Source of the DNA: Tanypteryx hageni
Taxonomy: Eukaryota; Arthropoda; Insecta; Odonata; Petaluridae
Assembly: GCA_028673005.1 (NCBI GenBank)
Contig: CM054115.1
Coordinates: 1,488,001-1,552,000 of the forward strand
DNA: 64,000 nucleotides
Reading direction: 5' to 3'
Shown: positions 32,387-42,254 of the stretch, one piece after another
Position numbering within the stretch: the first letter of the stretch is position 1
How the letters are laid out: every line of letters begins with the position of its first letter
Translations under genes and position numbers: made by a program
Notes under the pieces: generated by a model
What the model saw: only the letters and a program-made list of their open reading frames with translations
What the model was told of the DNA's origin: nothing
Databases searched by the model: none

Positions 32387-33031
32387 CGTTTAATTGAAAG
32401 AATATACAAAAATACCACAGGAAAGCTTATTTTATTCTTAATAAGGTTTGATTTTTTAATATTTTTAGAAAGAAAATGTAAAATTTTACTATCCGTAAAA
32501 ACCAGCTACGCAACCAACTTTCGCGAAAGTAGTCATATATAATAATTCATAAACGAATAACTACTAGACAAAATCTTTCCAAATTTAAATCAGTGATGAA
32601 CTAAGATATAATAGAGGCAATTCAATAATTTTCTAAGCTCTATGTTAATCACAATGGTTTTAATTGGGTTACAACTTTAAAGAGAAACTCGACATTGGGG
32701 AAAAATGATAGAGGAATTCTGAAAACACTGTTGTAAAGAGAGACACAAAGAAAATATTTTGTAGCAATCAGATTTTGTTTTAACGTTTTTGTTTTATTAA
32801 TTGTAATGAACACACAGTGCCGTATATGTTGCTTTCTGGGCGCTTTGCGATGTTGCCAAATGTCTCCTTTCTCTCCCTCACCTGTACGCGGTCTCTAACC
32901 TTCGTCAGGGCCCGCACAAAAAACCCCTGATCTCCTCTCAAGTTTCGTCCTCACTGATTTCGTCGCTGCTGGAATCCTCATCGAGGTTGATAATTAAGGG
33001 TTCCGCGATACGGGTCTTGGTCAATAACAAT
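32387..33031 (-). repeat. Outer inverted arm X (right)
   Basis: Inverted partner of 26277-26922. The minus-strand frame again ends in the acidic tail PLIINLDEDSSSDEISEDET. Confidence 0.75.
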
Positions 33032-35455
33032 ACATATAAAAAATCGCTTGAGGGGAAGTACGGGATTTGGGGAAGTAGGTATTACTACGGATTTGAATCA
33101 GCGTGTGTTGTGTTGTTGGGAAGTGTTGCAAATTTCGTCTTGGTTTGGCCACCGTATTGCATCCCCAGTTGTAGGGAAAAGGAGGTTACTCGAGTTAGGT
33201 AAGTTTTTTGACATCGTTAATTTATTCAAGGTATGCAAATGAATGTAGCTCGTAAAGCATTCAATGGGTTGCCTTTAACCATCATAATAAGAATATGATG
33301 CCACCACGATTCTCGTTGTGGCATCAAAATTGTATCGAGGTGCATTAATTTTTAATAGGTTAAAATATCTATTCCCTTATTGCCTACGGATAAGTACATA
33401 TTGCATTAAATATTCATGTGTTTGGACGTTTGAACGAGCTTTCACATTTCGAACGCTGGCGTTATTACAATCGTCATTAATAAAACTCCGAAACCAACGA
33501 CTTTTGGCAAGAACTTTGGAGTTTCACGCGACATAGGTAAATAGTTTTCCCGTATCGAGCGCCTAACTCCAAATAGCCTAAACCTATAGCAGTTATTCTG
33601 CAGTCGTTTTAGGGCTTTAAGAAAAATTGAGCCCGGCTGACGGCGAACAATAGAACCCTCGCAAAAATATTTCATCGAGTTGGCAGGTCACTTAAAACGA
33701 TGCCAAAACCAATAGACGGTTACAGAATATAAAAACAAACTTAAAATTATAGTCTCAATAGAGGATGAGAAAATTACGAGTGGTCCTGTCGAGTTATGTA
33801 GTAATTTAATTTTTACAACACCGGCGCGGGAGATTTGAAAAAATTACCTCATGAAAACTCATATGCTGCAAGAACCACGGGGAGTAGGCGTTGGTAAAAA
33901 GCAATCATTTCCGCGTAATTTAATTCATTATGCATCGCTGCTATTTGTTAACACCTACCCCCCGTGGTTTTATCACTATCGGTCATTTACCGTTTTAATT
34001 AATTTCTAGCCAGGCCGACGCCGAACCGGATGAACCCGGAAAAATATTTTTTTCGAGAACATAGGTAAGTTTCGACTACTTGAAAGCAATGGGCTAATAA
34101 CGAGTAAACACAGAATCATATGCTGAGGTATTTTTATAAACAATATCTTTCTACCTTATGTTTTAGATCCACCAGTAATGTTTACGTTTTACGGAAATTT
34201 GAGACCGCGACGCGGAGAGAGACGAAAAATCCAACGCAGTGAATACATTTGGGGGGATAGATGCTTAAGATATACATCTATACAAACGTGCCATGTAATG
34301 TTTAATCTATGCTGTTAACGCCTACACCTTTCAGTCTTTTTATAAACAACCATTAACTGTGATGTATTTCTTCGAGCGTAGCTAGCAGCGCATCAGAAAT
34401 ATATATTTTGAAATTACTTAAAAACAAGATAAACGGCTACAAGATACACAAACAAACTTAAAATTATTCTCTATATATTCGATGAGAGAATTACGCGTGG
34501 TGCTTTCGTGTTATGTCGTAATTTAATTTTTACATTGCCGGCGCGGGAAATTTGAAAAAAAACCTCATGGCCCGGGCCTGCACGAGAGAAGGGCCCGCAG
34601 CGCATCCGGAACCGTTATTGGAAAAACATGTTTGGGAGGGGTAGCTTGTTGAAACATGCATAGGATTACAGATAATTCAACATTTATTTGGTAGGGTTAA
34701 CGCCAATTTTCTGCCTTGCGTCTTTTTGTTCGAAAGAAATTTTCAAATTTCACGTTTACGTTTTTTCGCAATTTTGGCGTTTTTTAAAATCAAAATATCT
34801 GAAAAACTGCGGGGGGTAGGTGAATTTAGTTTTCATTGCCGAACGTCAAATATAATTGTTGACATTTTCTTGTTTACTGTAATAAGCTACCTCGCTTGGT
34901 TTGGCGGATATGGTTGATTTCTCATCTTCGAGAGCGCCGGGCGCGGCCGAACTGGCTTTGGAGATGTCCTATTATGCGTTGTTTTAAACTTTCCAGGTTC
35001 AAATTGACAACGTCGTGCAATTTAGACAAAAGTGGTTAATGTGGGTGGTCAATATCAATTTCGTACGCCATTGACCTTTTCTGTGAACAATATTATTCTA
35101 TCTTTTGTTTTAGCTCCACTAGAAATGTTAAAGTTTTACGCAAAATTTAAATCGCGGCGCGTCGAGGGTTGAACAACCCAATACAGCGAGGTACCTTGTG
35201 GGGATTTAAGTTTTACAGTGATGTACGAGCGACGCGTCGAGAAGGTCGGTTAACCTTTGATAATGAGAAATCTAAGAGGGATAGGTAATAGTCTTACATA
35301 TCTTCATATGTAGATTATAATGCTTCACGTGAGCTGTTAGTGGCTATTACCTGGATTTCGTAGGTTTATCACAGTTGCAGATTGTGTGTTTTACCGTTAC
35401 TCGACTGACGTCGGTAGCGCATCAGAAATCTCCGTTGAATTTCTTATTGTTTATA
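33032..35455. repeat. Degenerate repeat-rich DNA without genes
   Basis: Two old duplicated blocks are visible. One has AAACAAACTTAAAATTAT, TTATGT(A/C)GTAATTTAATTT and CCGGCGCGGGA (33730-33850 and 34445-34570). Another has TTTTAG(A/C)TCCAC(C/T)AG and GCGTCGAG/GCGGAGAG-like text (34165-34260 and 35110-35200). No supported ORF or RNA gene. Confidence 0.5.
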
Positions 35456-35617
35456 TCGAGAAAAGTAGACGAGGTGGATCTTTCGAGCAATGGAATGACT
35501 CATTTGGATATTTTCATGAAATTTCCAAAGGGAGGTGTATCTGTAAATATACTTAACCTGTCCAACAACAGTCTGAGTTTCAACGAAGGGTTGTGGCTTT
35601 TCGATATGGATACTAAT
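35456..35617 (+). pseudogene. LRR gene 1 exon fragment, duplicated and inverted
   Basis: About 160 bases nearly identical to the reverse complement of 15451-15611, encoding KVDEVDLSSNGMTHLDIFMK ... LNLSNNSLSFNEGLWLFDMD. It has no flanking splice signals of its own and ends in a Helitron head at the shared bases GGATACTAA (35608-35616). Confidence 0.85.
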
Positions 35618-35675
35618 GTTTAGGCACTTCCATAAGAGCTGGAGCTTCGAAATGTTTTACATATGTAGGCCTACC
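35608..35675 (+). mobile_element. Helitron-like 5' fragment joined to the LRR fragment
   Basis: GGATACTAATGTTTAGGCAC followed by TTCCATAAGAGCTGGAG and TCGAAATGTTTT is the family's 5' sub-terminal region. Only about 65 bases are recognisable. Confidence 0.65.
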
Positions 35676-35919
35676 ACACGTCAGGGTTTTTAGGTCTTGT
35701 CCCATCCGGTTTACTGTTTTGTCCCGGATAATAAGTGTGAATCACGGTCAGGGCTGGTTGTATACGCATACTTACAAACTACAAAACACAAGCCATCTTT
35801 AGCAGTGGAATTCTCAACATCGATTGTATTAGTGTTTTGAGAAAAATGATTCAAATGCCGAAGGCCGTATTGGTGCCGCCAAAAGTAGCCACATTTGCGT
35901 ATCAAACCGATATTCCTGG
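35676..35919. other. Unassigned DNA
   Basis: Short interval with no shared repeat or gene recognised. Confidence 0.4.
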
Positions 35920-35975
35920 AAAATGAATAAAATGTTTAGTAAAGAATCCACTTGAATAACTCTCACAGAACAGAC

Positions 35976-36008
35976 GACCGGTTTCGACTAACACTTGGAC
36001 ATCACCAG
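35976..36008 (-). ncRNA. Hammerhead-like motif, left arm
   Basis: Minus strand: CTGGTGA, T, a GTCC..., GTC stem region, GAAA and the palindrome ACCGGT then C. One core base (A to G) differs from CTGATGA. Confidence 0.4.
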
Positions 36009-36340
36009 GTCAAGAATAAGGACACTGTAACGTATATTTCGGAAGCGGGCGAGGTCGGGGAGGGAGGTGCGGAGGACACAGGAGAGGGGGAGGGAAGAGG
36101 GGCTCTTAAACGGTACTTTTTGTGTTGTGGGCGGAGGGGGAATAAGAGGGTGTGGGTTTAGCGAGGGAAAGACCGAGGAAAGGAGCGGGGAGTGGGTTGG
36201 GAATAGATGTTCGTTGATAATGTCGTTGTCTTCGCGCGGGGGAGGTTTTCTATCTATCCCCCTCTCCTGTTTTCTCCGCACCTCCCTCCCCTACCTTCGC
36301 CCGTTTCCGAAATATACGTTGCAGTGTCCTTATTCTTGAC

Positions 36341-36373
36341 CTGATTATGACCGAGTGTTAGTCGAAACCGGTC
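36341..36373 (+). ncRNA. Hammerhead-like motif, right arm
   Basis: CTGATTA, T, GAC...GTC stem, GAAA, ACCGGT palindrome (shared A) and C. One core base (G to T) differs from CTGATGA. The two arms have independent core changes, so the ancestor was probably CTGATGA. Confidence 0.4.
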
Positions 36374-36430
36374 GTCTGTTTTGCGCGAATTATTAAAGTG
36401 GATTCTTTACTAAACGTTTTATTCATTTTT

Positions 36431-36904
36431 CGTGAAATTCTACATTTAACATTTTTATAAAAGTCAAAAGAACTGATTAGCTTATGGTAAAAATCGGTTA
36501 ACCGGAAGTGGATATTTACTCTTGTCACTTATCCGTTATTTTGAAATATTTGATCGATTTAAAAATGTATCAGAATACATGTTGTAGGACATTTACTTTT
36601 CTACAACCTTTGTCCGAAACATTTTTCCATATAATGCATTGTTTAAGAGATATCTTATATTTTTAACTGCCACCACCACGCCACCTACCGACTATTGTTA
36701 ACAATTGACGCTTAGTTACGTCTTAGTAACTCTCCTTTTTCTTTCCTTAATTGTTGGAGCTCTGTGGCTATGGTTTGAGTTTATTTCTGTACTTTGTCAA
36801 GTCTAGAATTTTCTCGCAGTTTCTTAAAATATTTGTTATTATTTAACCTTTTTGGAATTTTTAGAAATATTACAGATATGGAGAAAGTCACATCAGATTT
36901 TTAT
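36431..36904 (+). repeat. Dispersed repeat family R, copy 4 (5' truncated)
   Basis: Starts in the AAATTCTACATTTAACATTT block and ends ATATGGAGAAAGTCACATCAG-like. It directly abuts the inverted pair. Confidence 0.7.
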
Positions 36905-37187
36905 TGCAGCAACGTAACCAAACAAATATTTACCGTGGTAATGGATCCATATAGGTACATAATTGATGGACCGACCCCATAAACAAAAGCCTTCATGAAT
37001 GTCCGAAGCCGAATCCATTCTGATGATCTATTTGTTCTGTCTTGAACGGTGAAGAAGTGATTCAATAATTTTAACGTTCCACTGTTCATTGTCCGCACCT
37101 CAACGCTGCCTCTAGAGATTTCAAGAACTTATGGACATGAAGTGTCCCTCAATACATTTGGTTGCTCTTAACTTCAAAGGTGTCGAA
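36905..37187. other. Unassigned DNA
   Basis: No gene or repeat recognised. Confidence 0.4.
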
Positions 37188-37265
37188 CAGGGGTCTCGAA
37201 CTCGCCGTCCGCTGGCCGCATGCGGCCCCGCTGCGCATTTCAGCACACCGCGAAATAAGGTGGCT
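37188..37265 (+). repeat. hAT-type terminal sequence (CAGGGGTCTC class)
   Basis: CAGGGGTCTCGAACTCGCCG followed by GCTGGCCGCATGCGGCCCC is typical of one hAT group. A similar inverted end lies at 39930-40019, but the flanks do not match as an 8-bp duplication. Confidence 0.45.
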
Positions 37266-38084
37266 TACACTAAGACGGCCGGAACTCAAATGCGTTTCTC
37301 TTAAAAAATATTTCGGGCAAATCCGAGGCATTTTAAGAAACGTTAAAATCGACACTTTTAAATTGACGCAGTTTGTTGCTCATTCCTACTTATAACGAGG
37401 TGATCCGAAGGAAACTTACGACGCCTACTTTCCATTTAATCATTTATCTAATACTCATACCGGCTTTTAAAATCTTCGCGGACATGTGCCTCTTTGTGTT
37501 CCCAAATTTCATAATTTACTGTTATAAAATATTACAAATACTTTCGAACGGTATATTAAATTAACCACGCGTATTTGTGAGGCAAATATTACGCCTGTAT
37601 GTATTAGAATATACCCGATCCGAGTCCAACGATGGTCGTTGCTATTGCAAAACTCTCGTATAGAGTGGTCAAAACTGCAAAATAGCCAGTATTTACGCGA
37701 AATTCTAAGAAATACAATTTTTTGGCAAAATTCTACGATAAAAATTAGAATTTCCACTCCTTTCCTCAGAGAATAGTACAAATTCCACACCGATATTATA
37801 ATTCTACGATATTTTTATGCGCGAGAGAATATTATCCCGCGCGGAGGATTTCGGATTTCCCATGTAAATCAAATGGGAAGGAGAATTCCTGGAATCGAAC
37901 CCTGGACTTTCGATATTGGCAACAAAAACTACCCTCGGGAGCTCGGCCCATGTAGCAAGAGATTTCCGCAAAAGTTTCGTTATAATTGGTTTATTGGTTC
38001 AAAAGTTAATAAAGACAGACAGACAAAACTATAATAAGCCTATTTCCATTCTGGCTAAAAATTATGCGAAGGCGGGGCAATAAG
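37266..38084. other. Degraded DNA, possibly hAT interior
   Basis: No frame with convincing transposase motifs. Contains the tRNA-like remnant listed below. Confidence 0.35.
37880..37965 (-). repeat. tRNA-like remnant
   Basis: Minus strand has CCAGGGTTCGATTCCAGG (B box/T-arm) about 50 bases after GGGCCGAGCTCCCGAGGG (A-box-like). No paired acceptor stem. Confidence 0.4.
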
Positions 38085-38178
38085 TGTGTCCTTCCTGCTG
38101 CCAGTGTGTGTTCCACGTGTCAAAAGATCGATCCTCGACTATCTATGTAATGAACGCGTTTAAAGGCCGCATCAGAAT
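38085..38178 (+). repeat. ~95-bp repeat shared with 39755-39850
   Basis: Common blocks TCCTTCCTGCT(G/T)CCAGTG, GATC(G/C)-CCTCGAC and GTTTAAAGGCCGCATCAGAA. Here it leads straight into a CR1 fragment. Confidence 0.55.
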
Positions 38179-38550
38179 GGTTGGGGAAAAGGTTCAGCGA
38201 AAGGCAGCCAGGTTTGTTATGGGTCGCTTTGGAAGAGAGGACAGCGTGACGGACGTGTTGAAGGAGCTTGTGTGGGAAACTTTAGAAAAGAGGAGGAAAG
38301 TGAAAAGGTTAGCTTGTTTCTATCGAGCGTATACCGGTAAACCGGCCCGGAAAGAAGTAAAACTTAAGATTAAAAAACCCCGACATTCAAAGGTAAAAAT
38401 GATCACTCGTGTAAAGTTCGTACAAACGTTCGAGGAAAATATGTCGGTAAATATTCATTTTCAATAGAACAGCATTGGACTGGAATGAATTACCTGAAGA
38501 ACTAACCGAGAAAGCATTTAAAAGTAAAATTGTCAAAAACTTTAGTATTT
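38179..38550 (+). pseudogene. CR1-like LINE C-terminal fragment
   Basis: GEKVQRKAARFVMGRFGRED, SVTDVLKELVWETLEKRRKV, then after a frameshift near 38460 RTALDWNELPEELTEKAFKS. Same C-terminal region as 9964-10534. Confidence 0.75.
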
Positions 38551-38657
38551 AATATGAGTATTTGTAGGTTATTAATTTTTCTTTTTTATAGGACTTGCGC
38601 CACCAAGCGGCGTTAATTATTGTAAATAAACATAGTAGGGTTAGAATTTAATCACAA

Positions 38658-39404
38658 TCATTATATACAGACGTTTCTTACAGAGGGGGAGGAGGAGGAT
38701 ATAACACATAGGAGGATACTAATGTTTAGGCACTTCCAGATGAGCTGGAGATTAGAAATTTTATTCTTAGGTAGGAATGTGTGCAAAACCGTCTAGAAAA
38801 AACGAAAGTCTTGAAAAAGTGCAACAATTCGGCCGCTAAAAATTCGCAATTGTTTAAACAAATTTTCAAGGTCTATGTATTTCCGAATGAGCCACGAAGC
38901 TGAAATTATTTTTAGAAGGAGTATTTGTAAAATAAATACGAAATAGGGATTATACAAATTTAGATATTTTTATTTGTTTGGCAGTTAAAAATCACGCGGC
39001 GAGTTAGGAAGCTGAAATTTTTAAATTACTTAGAGTTTTGTCTATATAAACGAATAAACATTCCATTTTATCAATGAAATTGTTATTACAGCCGATAACA
39101 ATTATTTAAATTTAAACAATCGGAAAAATGTTATTTCACTTCTAATTGTGCTATAAATTTAAAACTTTGCAGAAATGTGTGGAATTATTACCTCTATGCG
39201 GGAAAAGTGTAATATTCCTAAAATTTCAAATATTAGTGTTCGTTTTACTCCGTTATTTTTCTATAATGAAAAAACGAAAACCGGTCCAGAGGAGAAACCT
39301 TTAGAATTAAAGTAATGTTTCTCGTAATGAAATATCTCTTTGAAAAATTAATGGTTTTTCAAGGCGAGATGAAACGCTTGCGGTATGCAAGCAGCTTCTA
39401 CTAG
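38658..39404 (+). mobile_element. Helitron-like non-autonomous element, copy H5, both termini present
   Basis: Starts TCATTATATACAGACG after A and ends TTCTACTAG before T, 747 bp. The head continues TTTCTTACAGAGG and GGATACTAATGTTTAGGCAC. The 3' hairpin is GCTTGC...GCAAGC, 12 bases before the end. This copy and H2 define the family boundaries. Confidence 0.75.
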
Positions 39405-40020
39405 TTCTCCAAATAACTATCTAATGTTAATTTAGGAGAGACTTTTCTTAAATTCACGAAGAAGACCCTTTACTTATTTAAAATTTTTGTAATTATATGG
39501 ACAAATAACAAATGAAACATGTTGAAGTTTGTGGCTAAGCTGTCGTGACGAGAGTTCCTATGACTTGAAGTCAAGAAGTTGTATATAGTGTATAGGAAAT
39601 AGTATCAAAAAAGGTTATATCTTTGTGTTAAGTAAATCCAATTTATGTTACGTAATTTGGGTATTATGCATTGAGTTGTGGTGGGGACCCGCTGCCACCG
39701 GGACCTGCTCTTAATAGTAGCGTTTATGCGAATAATAATAATGATGAGTGTGTTCTTCCTGCTTCCAGTGTGTGTTCTGCGCGTCGAAAGAACGATCCTC
39801 GACGCCGCATTTATGTATTGAACGTGTTTAAAGGCCGCATCAGAAGGGACTCCTTCCTCGGTGGGAAGGAGAGAATAAATGTACAAATAATATGAAACGG
39901 TGAGAGGGGGCTGGGAAAATATGCGGCCCGGAGACTTGGCACGGCGCCTCAATGCGGCCCGCTGGTCCGGTGGAAGGCCTTAATGTGGCCCACGTACCGA
40001 CGCGAGTTTGAGGCCCCTGC
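39405..40020. other. Degraded DNA with second copy of the 95-bp repeat and a hAT-type right end
   Basis: 39755-39850 repeats 38085-38178. 39930-40019 is rich in TGCGGCCCGC and ends CGAGTTTGAGGCCCCTG, complementary in style to the hAT-type end at 37188. Confidence 0.45.
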
Positions 40021-40536
40021 CGTAGGAGCAGTTCACCGGACACGGAACTGTGACTGTGACTGACGTACTACAAAACGATAACATTAGCGGGTTTATTTTT
40101 TTGAAATTCATAAAAAAGATTGCATCGAATAACGAACAACGGTCATTTGGGACTTAAAGACGAACAAAAAAAAACCCTCGGAAAAAACAAAAGAGGATCA
40201 TCTCGGTTGTCAGGCGACCGGATATCCAAAGAGAGCACAGGCGGCGTTCAAGGGAAGAAGATGGTGGATCCACTCTTCTGCAGAAGTCAAACGCTTTCCA
40301 CGGACAGACAGTGGCTCCCTGCGGACAAAGATCGAACCAGGAATCAAGCAAGAGTAATGACACGCGATGATTGATAAAAAGTGAAAAATCTCCAAATGCC
40401 GTAATGAAATTGAGGTACTCCGATAAAGTAAGGTAAGGAAAGAAAAAAGAATTGAAATTTTGTAAAAAATTAAAAGATTAAAAATTGAAAACATGAAAAA
40501 CCTCACCCATACATCTAGATCATACGACTTCAGCTA
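40021..40536. other. Unassigned DNA
   Basis: No supported ORF. It may belong to the PLE remnant that carries the motif at 40537. Confidence 0.35.
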
Positions 40537-40571
40537 CTGAAGATGGGAGCATAGCTCCCGAAATACGTATC
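40537..40571 (+). ncRNA. Hammerhead-ribozyme-like motif, best preserved
   Basis: CTGAAGA, one T, a perfect 6-bp stem GGGAGC/GCTCCC with an ATA loop, an intact GAAA, then the 8-base palindrome ATACGTAT (sharing the last A of GAAA) and C. This is core-box order and stem III geometry of a hammerhead with C at the cleavage position. The extra T before stem II is the only departure I see. Confidence 0.5.
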
Positions 40572-40814
40572 TTGAGATTTCCAGAGTGCTTGTGCGTGTG
40601 TGTTTTTCTATTTCTTCTTCTTCTTTTTAGGATAGTTTTAGACAACAGGTCCCTGTAGGCCATCATCGTCCTGCAAACTTGCGAGCATAATTTAATTTTT
40701 CTTATTTCTTATTGACGTGTGAGTGCCCTCTGGGTTAATTTACGGTTCAGGAGTTTTAAATTTTAATTCCAATCTGTACACCGTAGTCTCCAATTCCTTT
40801 TTTAACATCTAGAT
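40572..40814. other. Possible PLE pLTR remainder
   Basis: A pyrimidine-rich run ending CTTTTTAG near 40629 could be a splice acceptor, as in PLE leaders. Otherwise nothing recognised. Confidence 0.3.
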
Positions 40815-41190
40815 CAGTGTTTCTCAACCGGGGTGACATCACACCCCAGGGTGACGCGAGAGTTATTGAAGGGTGACGCGAGAGTTATTGAAGGGTGACG
40901 CGAGAGTTATTGAAGGGTGACGCGAGAGTTATTGAAGGGTGACGCGAGAGTTATTGAAGGGTGACGGAAATATTTGATAAATTCACAGTGTATCATATTC
41001 TGTCTTATAAAAATAAATAAAACCAGAATAATACCTGCCTCTGCTTCTTTGAATGTATAAATGCTGATCTTTATGTTGTAGATAAAGTCTAATTTATCTT
41101 TAAAGATGACTCGAAGGGAATGGAACAGTAAACGGGGTGACGCACAACTAAAATGGGGTGACGCAAACAAAAAAAGGTTGAGAAACACTG
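40815..41190 (+). mobile_element. hAT-type MITE
   Basis: Terminal inverted repeats CAGTGTTTCTCAACC and GGTTGAGAAACACTG, 376 bp. Flanks ATCTAGAT and GTTTAGAC are an imperfect 8-bp duplication fitting the nTnTAGAn pattern of hAT targets. The interior contains a 22-bp minisatellite and no transposase. Confidence 0.8.
40849..40958 (+). repeat. 22-bp minisatellite, five units, inside the MITE
   Basis: Five exact units of GGGTGACGCGAGAGTTATTG plus AA. The next unit breaks off after GGGTGACG. It is an expansion of the MITE's sub-terminal GGGTGACGC motif. Confidence 0.95.
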
Positions 41191-41611
41191 GTTTAGACAC
41201 TCCAGCTGCTGTTTAGGGGATTTTTAAGGCCATCGCCAGGGACAGCAGGTCAGCCAACCTTGGTTTACGGGAGACTCCTCCGCGCCAGGGACCTCCAAAC
41301 ACACTCAACATACGCACAGATCGGGTATGCGAAAAAAAACTGCAGTGACCCTCGTCGCAGATAAAAAATACATAAAACAAACCGAGGTCAACAAAAATTA
41401 AAGAATATTAATACCTCCGCGAAGCCTATTAAGAAGAATAATCAATTAAAAGCGAACAAAAATATCGGGTATGCGAGATAAGGGGGGTGCAGCGACCCTT
41501 GTCACAAGTTTAAAACGCAAGAAGGCGGAAGAGAACACGAAAAATATAAAAAATCAAATCAAATTGAAACAAAGAATCGGTAAAGCCGAATCGAGGAAGG
41601 GAGTATGAACT
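41191..41611. other. Unassigned DNA with a short duplicated block
   Basis: ATCGGGTATGCG with TGCAG(T/C)GACCCT(C/T)GTC occurs twice (about 41320-41360 and 41464-41508). No gene. Confidence 0.4.
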
Positions 41612-41648
41612 GATACGCGTATTTCGGCCACCAAGTTGCCCTCTTCAG
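41612..41648 (-). ncRNA. Hammerhead-like motif downstream of a PLE GIY-YIG remnant
   Basis: Minus strand: CTGAAGA, G, stem GGC-AAC/GTG-GCC with one mismatch, intact GAAA, palindrome ATACGCGTAT, then C. It lies 0.6 kb downstream (minus direction) of a GIY-YIG coding remnant, as expected for a pLTR. Confidence 0.45.
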
Positions 41649-42254
41649 AGTCCCGAAGGTAAAGTAATGCGCCGGATGGGCATGCGGAGCGGGTGTCGGG
41701 ATCGGCGAATGGACAATACCCGAGCCAGGTTGCCAGCTACGCTACGAACCCGTCTCGGTTCGATATTTATCGCGGAATAATGCGCCGTCAGGTTTTAGCG
41801 CGGCGGCGTTTATATCCGCAGAGGTGCAACGAATGGCCGGGGAAGGGAGGAGGGAAACCCGGTGCCGGCATTTGCCCGCTCTTACGAAGGACACCAGGGG
41901 GCACTGGATGGGAAGCTCGGTGCGTTATATATGGTACCAGGGGAGGAGAAAAGAAGTTAACGGGGGAGGGAAGAAGACGGTTGACCGAAGTAAAGGAAAA
42001 GTGAACGGAACAGGAGAGAGGGGGAAGTTTGTTGTAACCTAGGACAAGGACAGGAAAGAAAAAGAGCGCGAAGGAAGCGAAAAGGAGAAACCCAGGTTCA
42101 CATTTTTCCGTCGGAAAGTGCACACAGCGGCGATGGAACTATCCCGGTTAAAAAGTCGGCATTAGTTTTTTTGAAAAACAATAGACTCTCGTAAGGGTCG
42201 AGTGAATTGTTTGGAATGTGTTTTTATAGTTTAAGATTTTCATCGCTGATTTTT
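41649..42254 (-). other. Presumed PLE 3' region or unrelated DNA
   Basis: GC-richer part at 41690-42000. Open frames here have no recognisable domain. Lies between the GIY-YIG remnant and the hammerhead-like motif. Confidence 0.3.

Larger units (their letters stand above)
35920..36430. mobile_element. Inverted pair of ~175-bp repeats with hammerhead-like motifs (PLE-like remnant)
   Basis: Arms 35920-36095 and 36258-36430 are complementary, from AAAATGAATAAAA(A/C)GTTTAG inward through GGTCAAGAATAAGGACACTG to GAGGGAGGTGCGGAG. Each arm carries one hammerhead-like motif. The ~160-bp centre is G-rich. No ORF. By analogy with the motif in PLE pLTRs these may be two inverted pLTR ends. Confidence 0.6.

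Noticed and set aside
37188..40019. Single 2.8-kb hAT element bounded by CAGGGGTCTC-type ends
   Set aside because: The 8-bp flanks do not match and no transposase motif is visible between; the two ends may be independent fragments.
41693..42004. 103-codon plus-strand ORF in a GC-rich patch
   Set aside because: No domain, overlapped by similar-length ORFs on both strands; no evidence of a gene.
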